A DNA stretch of 64,000 nt from Rhizobium binae. GTDB taxonomy: Bacteria; Pseudomonadota; Alphaproteobacteria; Rhizobiales; Rhizobiaceae. The notes beneath the pieces were generated by a model. That model ran no database searches. It had not been told where the DNA came from and worked only from the letters and a program-made list of their open reading frames with translations. The stretch lies in NCBI RefSeq assembly GCF_017357225.1, contig NZ_CP071610.1, forward strand, positions 62,001 through 126,000. The letters are read 5' to 3'. Shown in pieces: positions 9,201 to 17,832 of this stretch (position 1 is its first letter; the number at the start of each line of letters is the position of its first letter). The translations under genes were made by a program, and so were the position numbers.

Positions 9201-9788
9201 ATGAAAATTCTAGGTCTATCAGGCAATGTCAAGCAACCATCCCGAACTGCCTCTGTTGTGGAGGCCGTCGTCGCAGCAGCGGCATCGAAGCTGGGCCTCG
9301 AACGGCGAACCATAGAGCTGGTCGACGCTGCTCCCGTTCTATTCAAGGCGCTTCGATCCGACCAGCTGGATGCCGCGGGGCGTTCAATTATCGACGCCGT
9401 CGAGGCGGCTGATGTCCTGGTTGTCGGGTCGCCGGTCTACCGGGCATCGTATGCCGGCGCTCTCAAACATCTTTTCGATCTTGTTGACTACCGCGCACTA
9501 GCCGGCAAGCGGGTCATTTTAGCTGCGACAGGCGGCACACCGCTGCACGGTTTGATGATTGAACATCAGTTGCGCCCACTGTTCGGCTTCTTCAACGCCC
9601 TGACGCTGCCGACTTCGATCTACGCGACTGAATGCGATTTCGTGGATTATGAGATCACCAGCCCTGCGGTTCGCGAGCGCATTGAGCGCGCCGTTTCAGA
9701 ACTCGCGCAGGTGCTGCCGGTCTCAGATAACGCCGCTGCCGACCGCGCCCATGGAAACCGACCAGCGCTCGTCGCCGCGTCAGCTTAG
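9201..9788 (+). CDS. msuE: NAD(P)H-dependent FMN reductase, MsuE/SsuE-like
   Basis: A 195-residue flavodoxin-fold reductase. MKILGLSGNVKQPSRT carries the phosphate-binding loop and VVGSPVYRASYAGALKHLFDLVD the typical FMN-reductase core. It supplies FMNH2 to two-component monooxygenases that split C-S bonds in alkanesulfonates or sulfones. I chose ATG 9201 over the upstream in-frame TTG 9186 because homology starts at MKILGLSG and a GAGG site lies just before. It is the first gene of a long co-directional cluster with the monooxygenase partner 20 bases downstream. The pairing strongly supports an organosulfur role. Confidence 0.8.
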   Translation: MKILGLSGNVKQPSRTASVVEAVVAAAASKLGLERRTIELVDAAPVLFKALRSDQLDAAGRSIIDAVEAADVLVVGSPVYRASYAGALKHLFDLVDYRALAGKRVILAATGGTPLHGLMIEHQLRPLFGFFNALTLPTSIYATECDFVDYEITSPAVRERIERAVSELAQVLPVSDNAAADRAHGNRPALVAASA

Positions 9789-9808
9789 CCATTTCTAGGG
9801 AGAGTACC

Positions 9809-10912
9809 ATGTCCTACGCCAGCAGAGAGCCGGTCAAATTTGCGTACTGGGTGCCCAATGTTTCGGGCGGCCTCGTCATTTCCAACATCGAGCAACGGAC
9901 CAGCTGGACGATCGAGTACAACAGAAAGCTGGCGCAGATCGCCGAGGCCAGCGGCTTCGATTACGCACTGAGCCAGGTTCGCTTCACCGCCGGTTACGGC
10001 GCCGAGTTTCAGCATGAATCGGTCTCCTTCAGCCATGCGCTGCTGGAATCGACGACGACACTGAAGGTGATCGCCGCCATTCTGCCGGGACCATGGAATC
10101 CGACACTGGCAGCCAAGCAGATTGCGACGATCAATCACCTCACCAATGGTCGTGTCGCCGTCAACATCGTCAGTGGCTGGTTCCGCGGCGAGTTCCACGC
10201 GATCGGAGAACACTGGCTGGATCATGACGAGCGTTACCGCCGCTCGGAGGAATTCATCCGCGCGCTGCGGGGCATCTGGACCGAAGACAATTTCACCTTC
10301 CACGGCGATTTCTATCGCTTCAACAATTATTCGCTGAAGCCAAAGCCGACCGATCCACAGCCGGAAATCTTCCAGGGCGGCTCCTCGCGCGCGGCGCGCG
10401 ACATGGCGTCGCGTGTTTCCGACTGGTATTTTACCAACGGCAACACGCCAGAGGAAATCAGAAAGCAGGTCGCCGATATTCAGGGTAAGGCAAAGGCCAG
10501 CGGCCACTCGGTGCGCGTCGGGGTCAATGCCTTCGCAATCGTGCGCGAGACCGAAGAGGAGGCCCGCGCCGTTCTGGCCGAGATCATTGAAAAGGCCAAT
10601 CCCGAGGCCGTCAACGCCTTCGGCCATGAGGTGAAGAATGCCGGAAAATCCTCGCCGGAAGGTGAGGGAAACTGGGCGAAATCCTCTTTCGAGGATCTTG
10701 TTCAGTATAATGATGGCTTCCGTTCCAATCTCATCGGCACACCTCGTCAGGTCGCGGAGCGGGTTATCAATCTGAAGCGCGCTGGCGCCGACCTCATCCT
10801 TCTCGGTTTCCTGCATTTCCAGGAAGAGGTCGAGTATTTCGGCAAGCACGTCATCCCGTTGATCCGCGAGTTGGAAGAAGCCGAAACGGCGACTGCAGTC
10901 GCCGCAGAGTAA
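9809..10912 (+). CDS. sfnG: FMNH2-dependent dimethylsulfone monooxygenase (SfnG-type)
   Basis: A 367-residue bacterial-luciferase-like monooxygenase. Markers include KFAYWVPNVSGGLVISNI, NIVSGWFRGEF and EIFQGGSSRAARDMASRVSDWYFTNGNT, which fit SfnG (dimethyl sulfone to methanesulfinate) better than SsuD. It uses FMNH2, presumably from the reductase encoded just upstream. AGGGAGAG precedes the ATG. In Pseudomonas sfnG is induced under sulfate limitation; here no sigma-54 activator SfnR is visible nearby. The substrate could be another sulfone or sulfonate. Confidence 0.82.
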   Translation: MSYASREPVKFAYWVPNVSGGLVISNIEQRTSWTIEYNRKLAQIAEASGFDYALSQVRFTAGYGAEFQHESVSFSHALLESTTTLKVIAAILPGPWNPTLAAKQIATINHLTNGRVAVNIVSGWFRGEFHAIGEHWLDHDERYRRSEEFIRALRGIWTEDNFTFHGDFYRFNNYSLKPKPTDPQPEIFQGGSSRAARDMASRVSDWYFTNGNTPEEIRKQVADIQGKAKASGHSVRVGVNAFAIVRETEEEARAVLAEIIEKANPEAVNAFGHEVKNAGKSSPEGEGNWAKSSFEDLVQYNDGFRSNLIGTPRQVAERVINLKRAGADLILLGFLHFQEEVEYFGKHVIPLIRELEEAETATAVAAE

Positions 10913-11053
10913 TCGCAATACGTTGTCGGCCGACTGGAAAGCTGGCGGCCTGAAACAATGACAGGCCAAGAACCCGGTGGTTCGTGGAGGGATAGCGTGC
11001 GCCTATGAGTCCGTGGGCTCGTGGCGCGCCGCGAAAGCAGGGGCGTGCACACT

Positions 11054-11968
11054 ATGACATTTGCCTTCGGAGGCTTGGGAGCGGCGCCGTTTCCGCCGGA
11101 CGTTCAGGAGCACTTGGCCGGCTTGGACAGAGGAACAGGCGGCGCCTGGACCTCGCCCATTGAAGCCGGCGCAAAGGACGGCATCGTTCTGAAGCTGGCC
11201 GGCATTGATCTGTCCTTCGGTGGCGTCGTCGCCCTGAAGGATATCGATCTGTCCGTACGGCGCGGCGAAATCCTCGCCATTATCGGGCCCAACGGTGCTG
11301 GCAAGAGCTCGATCATAAATGTGATCAGCGGCGTATACCGACCCGATCGCGGTTTTGTGTGGCTCTCCGGGCGCCGCCATGCACAGGTCCCGACGCAGAA
11401 ACTTGCCCGTCTCGGCATTGCTCGCACGTTCCAAAACCTGGCGTTGTTCAGGGGTTTGAGCGTTCTCGACAATGTCGTGGTTGGACGAGCGCACAAGACG
11501 CGGTCTAGCTTCGTCGAACAGATCGTCGGCCTCGGTCGAGCCCGCACGGAACAGAGGGATGCCCGCAGTCGGGCTTTCGAGGTGCTTGAGTTCCTCCACC
11601 TTTCGCATGTTGGCGATCGTCTGGTCGGTACACTGCCTTATGGTCTGCAAAAACGGGTGGAATTGGCGCGCGCTCTGGTGGCCGAGCCCGATATCCTGCT
11701 GCTCGACGAGCCGATGGCCGGCATGACGGCGACCGAAAAGAACGAGATGGCCGATTTCGTGCGCGCTGCACGCGATCGTTTCGGTACGACAGTCGTGCTG
11801 ATCGAACACGATATCGGGATCGTCATGGACCTCTCCCATCGGGTCGCCGTGCTCGACTACGGTCGCAAGATCGCCGATGGAACGCCCGCCGAGGTCCAGC
11901 GCGACCAGCGCGTGATCGATGCCTATCTCGGTGTCGCCCCTGAGAACGAAAACGGGGAGGGCATCTGA
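11054..11968 (+). CDS. Branched-chain-type ABC transporter ATP-binding protein (LivG-like)
   Basis: Walker [10 protein letters not shown], a LivG-type signature region (LPYGLQKRVELARAL) and Walker B ILLLDEPMAG are present, plus the C-terminal extension DGTPAEVQRDQRVIDAYLG typical of LivG. About 50 extra residues precede the ATPase domain. I chose ATG 11054; a GTG at 11021 is in frame. The stop overlaps the start of the next permease gene (TGATG), indicating translational coupling. With the following permeases, binding protein and second ATPase it makes a complete HAAT-family importer. Confidence 0.88.
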   Translation: MTFAFGGLGAAPFPPDVQEHLAGLDRGTGGAWTSPIEAGAKDGIVLKLAGIDLSFGGVVALKDIDLSVRRGEILAIIGPNGAGKSSIINVISGVYRPDRGFVWLSGRRHAQVPTQKLARLGIARTFQNLALFRGLSVLDNVVVGRAHKTRSSFVEQIVGLGRARTEQRDARSRAFEVLEFLHLSHVGDRLVGTLPYGLQKRVELARALVAEPDILLLDEPMAGMTATEKNEMADFVRAARDRFGTTVVLIEHDIGIVMDLSHRVAVLDYGRKIADGTPAEVQRDQRVIDAYLGVAPENENGEGI

Positions 11969-12863
11969 TGTCCGATTTCGACTGGCTGTTCTTCACCGAG
12001 GTCCTCGTCGGTGGCCTTCTCTCCGGCATCATGTATTCGCTGGTCGCGATCGGTTTCGTGTTGATCTACAAGACATCCGGCGTCCTCAATTTTGCGCAAG
12101 GGGCAATGCTCCTGTTTGCGGCGCTGACCTTCGTCAGCCTGACGGAACGCGGCATTTCCTTCCCGCTAGCATTCGCGATCACCTTCGCGATCATGGTCGT
12201 TATCGGAATTGCCGTCGAGCGCACGGTGTTGCGGCCGCTGACCAACAAACCGCCGATCACGCTCTTCATGGCAACCCTCGGCCTCTCCTATGTCATCGAG
12301 GGCGCTGCCCAACTGATCTGGGGTACGCAGGTGCACGGCCTTGACCTCGGTATCGAGGACGTGCCGTTCGATGTCGGTGGTGTCTACATCAGTCAGTTCG
12401 ACATTTTCGCAGCGATCGTTGCCGCCTCGATGGTCCTGCTGCTCTCTGTCTTCTTCCGTTACACCCGCATCGGGCTTGGTTTTCGCGCCGTCGCCGACGA
12501 CCAGTTCGCCGCACTGGCCGTCGGGTTGAGGCTGCCATGGATCTGGGCGACGGTCTGGGCCGCTGCAGGCCTGGTGGCGCTGGTCGCCGGTCTGTTGTGG
12601 GGAGCCCGCGTCGGAGTGCAATTCTCCCTGTCGCTGATCGTTCTAAAGGCCTTGCCGGTTCTCGTCCTCGGCGGGTTCGATTCGATCCTAGGCGCGATCG
12701 TCGGCGGATTGTTGATGGCGCGTCCGAGAAGCTGGCGGAGGTCTATATCGGGGAGTATTTCGGCGGCGGTATCGAAGGCTGGTTTGCCTATGTCATCGCG
12801 CTCGCCTTCCTCCTCGTGCGCCCTTCCGGCCTGTTCGGCCAGAAGCTTGTGGAAAGGGTCTGA
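11968..12863 (+). pseudogene. LivH-like permease gene with a one-base frameshift
   Basis: The frame opens with GLLSGIMYSLVAIGFVLIYK and NFAQGAMLLFAAL, the LivH hallmark, and continues as multiple membrane segments to VLGGFDSILGAIVGGLL near 12715. The match then continues one frame over as GASEKLAEVYIGEY...LLVRPSGLFGQKLVERV, ending at 12863. Restoring one base near 12714 gives 299 codons, the normal length. It is either a true inactivating deletion or a sequencing error. If true, the importer would lack one permease. It overlaps the previous gene and is followed 3 bases later by livM. Confidence 0.75.
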
Positions 12864-12866
12864 CCG

Positions 12867-13907
12867 ATGTCCACGATCACCTGCGATCTTCCGGTATATC
12901 GCCTCCCCGCGCGCTGGGCGATGCCATTGGCCTGGCTTGCCACCTCCTATGTCGTTGTGCCGCTTATCGGGTCCGACTATCTTTTGGAGGCTATCCTGCT
13001 GCCGTTTCTGGCGCTCAGCCTCGCCGGCCTCGGCCTCAATATCCTGACTGGCTATGCGGGGCAGGTGTCGTTGGGAAGTGCTGCCTTCATGGCCATGGGT
13101 GCCTTCGCCGCGTTCAACTTCAATCTTCGCTTCGACGGTCTGCCCTTGATCGTCAGCATGGTTCTTGCTGGTCTCGCAGCCGCCGGCATCGGCCTGGTAT
13201 TCGGCCTTCCCAGCTTGCGCCTCAAGGGCTTTTACCTTGCGGTATCGACGCTTGCCGCGCAGTTTTTTGTGCAGTGGGCGCTGACCAAATTCAGCTGGTT
13301 CTCCAATGATTCCGCATCCGGCGTCATCGATGCGCCTCAGCTTTCGGTTTTCGGTCTTGTTTTCGATGGGCCGGTCGGACGATACTATTTCGCGCTGACG
13401 GTGGTCGCCGTTCTCACTTGGCTGGCCTATCGTTTGGTGAATTCGCAGACCGGCCGCAATTTCATGGCCCTGCGCGACAACGAGACAGCGGCGCGGATCA
13501 TCGGCGTGCCGGTGCTGAAAACCAAGCTTGTGGCCTTCGCAATCTCCTCCTTCATCATCGGCATCGCCGGCGTCCTGTGGGCTTTCGCCTATTTGCGCAC
13601 GGTCGAGCCCGCCGGTTTCAATCTCGACCGGTCGTTCCAGATCCTCTTCATCGTCATTATCGGTGGGCTTGCCTCGATCCGCGGTGCCTTTTTCGGAGCA
13701 GCACTGATCGTCGTGTTCCCACTGCTCCTGTCCCGGCTTGGCTCCTTCCTGCTCGGCGATATCTTCAATTCGGGCGTGCTCGATATGAGCCAGCGCATTG
13801 TTCTCGGCGCGCTCATCATCCTCTTTCTGATCCTCGAACCGGATGGGCTCGTCGCTCTTTGGGATCGGGGCCGAAAACGAATCGGCGCCGCCATCGTGCG
13901 GTCCTGA
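12867..13907 (+). CDS. LivM-like ABC transporter permease
   Basis: A 346-residue polytopic protein with about ten hydrophobic segments. GLNILTGYAGQVSLGSAAFMAMGAF is the LivM-family signature, and RNFMALRDNETAARIIGVPVLKTKLVAFAISSF is the cytoplasmic loop that contacts the ATPase. GGLASIRGAFFGAAL and LEPDGL near the end are also typical. The start lies 3 bases after the LivH-like stop. It forms the second membrane subunit of the importer. Confidence 0.88.
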   Translation: MSTITCDLPVYRLPARWAMPLAWLATSYVVVPLIGSDYLLEAILLPFLALSLAGLGLNILTGYAGQVSLGSAAFMAMGAFAAFNFNLRFDGLPLIVSMVLAGLAAAGIGLVFGLPSLRLKGFYLAVSTLAAQFFVQWALTKFSWFSNDSASGVIDAPQLSVFGLVFDGPVGRYYFALTVVAVLTWLAYRLVNSQTGRNFMALRDNETAARIIGVPVLKTKLVAFAISSFIIGIAGVLWAFAYLRTVEPAGFNLDRSFQILFIVIIGGLASIRGAFFGAALIVVFPLLLSRLGSFLLGDIFNSGVLDMSQRIVLGALIILFLILEPDGLVALWDRGRKRIGAAIVRS

Positions 13908-13963
13908 TCGAAACGGAGCCATCAAGGCTCTCGAATGCCAACAGCCTTCATCAGATCAACCCG

Positions 13964-13984
13964 GACCGGCGCCTTGCGCCGGTC
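13964..13984 (+). promoter_or_regulatory. Intercistronic stem-loop before the binding-protein gene
   Basis: GACCGGCGC, loop CTT, GCGCCGGTC: a perfect 9-bp GC stem with no T run, 22 bases before the next start. It is more likely an mRNA-stability or processing hairpin than a terminator. Confidence 0.5.
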
Positions 13985-14006
13985 AATACCCGGAGTATGT
14001 CCAAAA

Positions 14007-15341
14007 ATGACGATCCTTTCCAAATTCAAGATCGCGGCTCTTGCCGCCGGTCTCGCCTTTTCGGTGGCCATGCCTATGGCCCATGCTGACGAACAATATT
14101 TTCCGCTCCAGAGCTATCGCGTCGGCCCTTATGCTGCCGGCGGCACCGGCTTCTTCGGTGGCTTCATCGATTATTTGAACCTGATCAACACGCGCGACGG
14201 CGGCGTCAACGGCGTTAAGCTGACATGGTCGGAAGCTGAAATCCAGTATGAGGTCGAGCGTGGCGTCGAAGCGTACGAGCGTCTGAAGAGCAACCCGAAC
14301 GTCGCCGCCTGGAACCCGCTCTCTGTCGGCATTGCCTATGCGATGATCGATCGCATCACCGCAGACAAGGTGCCGTTGATCACCATCAATCATGGCCGCA
14401 CGGATTCGACCGATGGTCGCGTTTTCCCTTATGTCTTCCCGCTGCTACTCAATCCCTACAGTGAGACCTCAGGGATCGTGAACTACATCGCCGGCAAGGA
14501 AGGCGGTATCGAAAAGCTCAAGGGGAAGAAGATCGCCGTCCTTTATCATGGGTCGCCCTATGGCAAGGAAACGATCCCGATCTACGAACTTTTGGCGAAG
14601 AAATACGGATTCGAGCTGCAGCAGATAGAGGTGCCGCATCCCGGCAACGAACAGCAATCGCAATGGCTCACGGTCCGCCGCGCCAAACCAGACTTCGTCG
14701 TGCTGCGCGGTTGGGGCGTTATGAACCCGGTTGCGCTCAAGACCGCGGCGAAGGTTGGCTTCCCAGCAGATCACATTATTGGAAACGTCTGGTCCAATTC
14801 AGAAGAGGACGCCATCCCCGCCGGCGAGGCCGCCAAGGGCTATACGGCAATCACCACGCAGGCATCGGGAGCCGAATATCCGGTCGTTCAGGAGATCGTC
14901 AAAACGATTTACGACGCCGGCAAGGGAAACCTCGAAGACAAGAAGCGCATCGGCTCGGTCTACCATAACCTGGGTATCGTCAACGGCATCCTCAATGTCG
15001 AGGCGATCCGTATCGCACAGGAGAAGTTCGGCAAGCGGACACTGACCGGCGACGAGGTCCGCTGGGGCTTTGAACACCTGCAGCTCGACGCGGCGCGTGT
15101 CGAGGCGCTCGGCGCCAAGGGCCTGTTCCACTCCATCAATGTCACCTGGGACAATCACGAAGGCAACGGTTACGTGACGTTCCAACAGTGGGACGGGAAG
15201 AAGTGGAACGTCGTTTCTGACTGGATCGCGCCGGACTGGGCACTGCTGCGGCCCATCATCGAGAAGTCCTCCGAAGCCTACGCGGCCGAGAAGGGTATCA
15301 AGCTTCGTACGGCGGCAGACGCCGAGACGGCTACCAACTGA
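14007..15341 (+). CDS. Periplasmic substrate-binding protein of the HAAT transporter
   Basis: A 444-residue type 1 periplasmic binding protein. I start it at ATG 14007 because a clean signal peptide follows (KFKIAALAAGLAFSVAMPMAHA, cleavage near residue 26); an upstream frame from 13935 lacks this. The mature part begins DEQYFPLQSYRVGPYAAGG and contains AVLYHGSPYGKETIPIYELL. It resembles LivK-like receptors used for substrates other than branched-chain amino acids. In this operon an organosulfur ligand (sulfone, sulfonate or sulfide) is a reasonable but untested guess. Confidence 0.82.
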   Translation: MTILSKFKIAALAAGLAFSVAMPMAHADEQYFPLQSYRVGPYAAGGTGFFGGFIDYLNLINTRDGGVNGVKLTWSEAEIQYEVERGVEAYERLKSNPNVAAWNPLSVGIAYAMIDRITADKVPLITINHGRTDSTDGRVFPYVFPLLLNPYSETSGIVNYIAGKEGGIEKLKGKKIAVLYHGSPYGKETIPIYELLAKKYGFELQQIEVPHPGNEQQSQWLTVRRAKPDFVVLRGWGVMNPVALKTAAKVGFPADHIIGNVWSNSEEDAIPAGEAAKGYTAITTQASGAEYPVVQEIVKTIYDAGKGNLEDKKRIGSVYHNLGIVNGILNVEAIRIAQEKFGKRTLTGDEVRWGFEHLQLDAARVEALGAKGLFHSINVTWDNHEGNGYVTFQQWDGKKWNVVSDWIAPDWALLRPIIEKSSEAYAAEKGIKLRTAADAETATN

Positions 15342-15346
15342 TCCAT

Positions 15347-15376
15347 TCAGGCCGCGCCTGACAAGGCGCGACCTGA
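15347..15376 (+). promoter_or_regulatory. Intercistronic hairpin after the binding-protein gene
   Basis: TCAGGCCGCGCC and GGCGCGACCTGA pair almost perfectly (12-bp stem, one mismatch, 6-base loop). There is no T run. Such hairpins after binding-protein genes commonly stabilise the upstream message and lower expression of later genes. Confidence 0.55.
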
Positions 15377-15459
15377 AGAACCGGGCGCGAGCGTGGTGCC
15401 TCCCTCTCCAACCCCGCGCCTTCTCCCAATCCGACCTTTTGAGCAAGAGGAACACGATC

Positions 15460-16242
15460 ATGGCTCTGGAAACCACACTGCTTGCGGTGGATGATCTGAA
15501 GGCAACGTACAATCACGCCATCACGGCGCTCGACGGCGTCAGTTTCCATCTGGCGCGTGGTGAAATCCTGGCGCTCCTTGGCGCCAACGGCGCCGGCAAG
15601 ACGACGACACTCAAGGCGCTATCCAATCTGCTTCCGGCCGAACGGGGGCAGGTCGTTTCCGGCAGCATCCGCTTCGACAGGCTCGATGTCCTGCGCATAG
15701 GCCCTGCTCCTCTGGTACGCGCCGGCCTCGTGCAGGTGCTTGAAGGTCGCCATTGCTTTCGCAGCCTGACAGTCGAGGAAAACCTTGTCTTCGGAGGGCT
15801 TGGCCGCGGCAGCACGCGCGCGCAGATCGCCGAAGATATCGAGAAAGTCTATGCGCATTTTCCGAGGTTGAAAGAAAAGCGCCGTGCACTCTCCGGCCTG
15901 ACCTCGGGTGGCGAGCAGCAGATGACGGCGATCGGCCGGGCGCTGATGTCGCGGCCGCGCCTCCTGGTTCTCGACGAGCCATCCATGGGATTGGCGCCGC
16001 TAATCGTCCAGGACATTTTCCGGACGCTGCGTCAACTCAATCGCGATGAGGGTCTTTCCATCCTTGTGGCGGAGCAGAACTCCGCCATCGCTCTAAAATA
16101 TGCCGATCGCGCCATCATTCTCGAAAACGGCGCAACGGTGCTGACCGGTGACGCACAGGATCTCCGCAGGCGCGACGACATCAAGTCTTTCTACCTCGGC
16201 AAGAGAGCCGTGGCTCCCTCCATCCCGGCCGTTGTCGGCTAA
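15460..16242 (+). CDS. Branched-chain-type ABC transporter ATP-binding protein (LivF-like)
   Basis: A 260-residue ATPase with Walker A GANGAGKTT, signature LTSGGEQQMTAIGRALM, Walker B LLVLDEPSMGLAP and the LivF-like ILVAEQNSAIALKYADRA. ATG 15460 is chosen over TTG 15439 because of the AAGAGGA site upstream and the family alignment. It is the second ATPase of the importer and the last transporter gene before the SfnB-like gene. Confidence 0.88.
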   Translation: MALETTLLAVDDLKATYNHAITALDGVSFHLARGEILALLGANGAGKTTTLKALSNLLPAERGQVVSGSIRFDRLDVLRIGPAPLVRAGLVQVLEGRHCFRSLTVEENLVFGGLGRGSTRAQIAEDIEKVYAHFPRLKEKRRALSGLTSGGEQQMTAIGRALMSRPRLLVLDEPSMGLAPLIVQDIFRTLRQLNRDEGLSILVAEQNSAIALKYADRAIILENGATVLTGDAQDLRRRDDIKSFYLGKRAVAPSIPAVVG

Positions 16243-16267
16243 CCACAATTCAAGAGGAGACACCACC

Positions 16268-17515
16268 ATGACCCTTTCCACTATCAATACCGAGAATGCC
16301 GCAAAGGCCGTGCCCCCTGTTCCACGCCCTTCGGAGCCAGCCCACATTATCAAGACTGATGCCGAAGCGATTGCCGTTGCCAAGACACTTGCCGCAGAGT
16401 TCATCAAGGATTCGGCTGTGCGCGACCGCGACCGCATCTGGCCGGTCAAGGAACTGGACGCGTTTTCGCAAAGCGGTCTCTGGTCGATCAACGTGCCGAA
16501 GGCCTTCGGCGGTCCCGAAGTCTCCTATGCGACGCTTGCAAGGGTGATCGAGATCATCTCGGCGGCCGATTCGTCGATCGGGCAGATTGCGCAGAACCAT
16601 CTTGGCGTCGTGGCAGCGATCCGCACGGTTTCGAACCCAGCCCAGCAAAAACTGTTGTTCGCGGAAGTGTTGAAAGGAACCCGCTTCGGCAATGCCTTCT
16701 CCGAATTTGGATCCAAGCGCGCTGCGGATTTCGAGACCAAATTTGTCGATGCCGGCGATCATGTCGTCGTCAACGGCAAGAAATTCTATTCGTCAGGGGC
16801 GCTGCTCGCGCATCTGGTGCCAATCGTGGCACTGGATGACGAGGGCAGGGCCTGGTACGCAATTGCCGAGCGCGGTGCGCCTGGTCTCACCGTCATCGAC
16901 GACTGGTCCTCCTTTGGCCAGCGTACCACGCTGTCGGGCACGGTCCTGCTTGACAATGTCAAAGTGCCGAAGACTCGTCTCGTGCCTGGCTACAAGGGGT
17001 ATGAAGTGCCGACCGCGGACGGAGCGATCTTCCAGATTATCCAAGTGGCTGTCGATACCGGCATCGCGCAGGCGGCGATCGACGAAACGGTCAATTTCGT
17101 GCGTACCAAGAGCCGTGCCTGGGTGGATTCTGGCGTCGACAACGCCTGGGACGATCCCTACACGATCCAGGCGATCGGGGACTTGACGCTACGGCTGCAC
17201 GCGGCGCAGGCGCTGCTTGAGAAGGCAGGTTATGCCATTGACCGGGCGATCCTCGATCCGAACGCGGGAACCGTTGCGGAAGCCCAGATCGTTACCGCCG
17301 AAGCGAAGATCCTTTCCACTGAAATCGCGATTGCGGCGACCAACAAGTTGTTCGAATTGGCAGGAACGCGTTCAACCCTTGCAGAGCACGGGCTTGATCG
17401 CCACTGGCGCAACGCCCGCACCCATACTCTGCATGACCCGGTCCGCTGGAAGTACGCCATTTTGGGTAAGTATTTCCTGAATGGCGAGAAGCCACCGCTC
17501 CATGCCTGGAGCTGA
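16268..17515 (+). CDS. sfnB: SfnB-type sulfur acquisition oxidoreductase (acyl-CoA dehydrogenase fold)
   Basis: A 415-residue acyl-CoA-dehydrogenase-like flavoprotein. The pattern DRIWPVKELDAFSQSGLWSINVPKAFGG, IGQIAQNHLGVVAAIR, KRAADFETKF and LFELAGTRSTL fits the SfnB/DszC-like branch rather than fatty-acid dehydrogenases. Such enzymes act as FMNH2 monooxygenases or related oxidoreductases in organosulfur metabolism. ATG 16268 follows an AAGAGGAG site. It closes the cluster; the reductase upstream could also serve it. Confidence 0.78.
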   Translation: MTLSTINTENAAKAVPPVPRPSEPAHIIKTDAEAIAVAKTLAAEFIKDSAVRDRDRIWPVKELDAFSQSGLWSINVPKAFGGPEVSYATLARVIEIISAADSSIGQIAQNHLGVVAAIRTVSNPAQQKLLFAEVLKGTRFGNAFSEFGSKRAADFETKFVDAGDHVVVNGKKFYSSGALLAHLVPIVALDDEGRAWYAIAERGAPGLTVIDDWSSFGQRTTLSGTVLLDNVKVPKTRLVPGYKGYEVPTADGAIFQIIQVAVDTGIAQAAIDETVNFVRTKSRAWVDSGVDNAWDDPYTIQAIGDLTLRLHAAQALLEKAGYAIDRAILDPNAGTVAEAQIVTAEAKILSTEIAIAATNKLFELAGTRSTLAEHGLDRHWRNARTHTLHDPVRWKYAILGKYFLNGEKPPLHAWS

Positions 17516-17724
17516 GGTTTTCGATCTGCAAAGCACCCTGAGATCAGGTGCTCTGCAGATTTGTCTGCAACGTATACGCGGGAGGAAGCTTTCACCTTCG
17601 TCAACGAGGTGTCGCGGACATTGTTGCCACTGCTTGGCCGCCGATTGTCATAGCCCTAAGTCTTTTTCATATTCTGCCGGCCATCTACGAAGGGCGCACA
17701 GTCGTCCGGAGATAAACACTTCGG

Positions 17725-17772
17725 CATCCATCATTCAAATCCTTCAGATCAAATCAATGGATTTCACTAATA
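17725..17772 (+). promoter_or_regulatory. nod box (NodD-binding site), somewhat degenerate
   Basis: CATCCATCATT...CAGATC.AAATCAAT followed by ATTTCACTAAT fits the 47-base nod-box consensus with several mismatches in the right half. It lies about 60 bases before the nodO ribosome site, as expected for a NodD/flavonoid-controlled promoter. Confidence 0.75.
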
Positions 17773-17832
17773 GGCTCTTAGAAAACATAAGGGGTGCTGG
17801 CAGCTTCGGCTGCCTCATAAGGAGTATATGTG

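Noticed and set aside
9785..10969. A 394-codon minus-strand open frame opposite sfnG
   Set aside because: It is the mirror of a GC-rich, strongly conserved plus-strand monooxygenase gene; its translation resembles nothing.
12459..13925. A 488-codon minus-strand open frame opposite livM and livH
   Set aside because: Charged, low-information translation lying exactly over two clear permease genes; a shadow frame.
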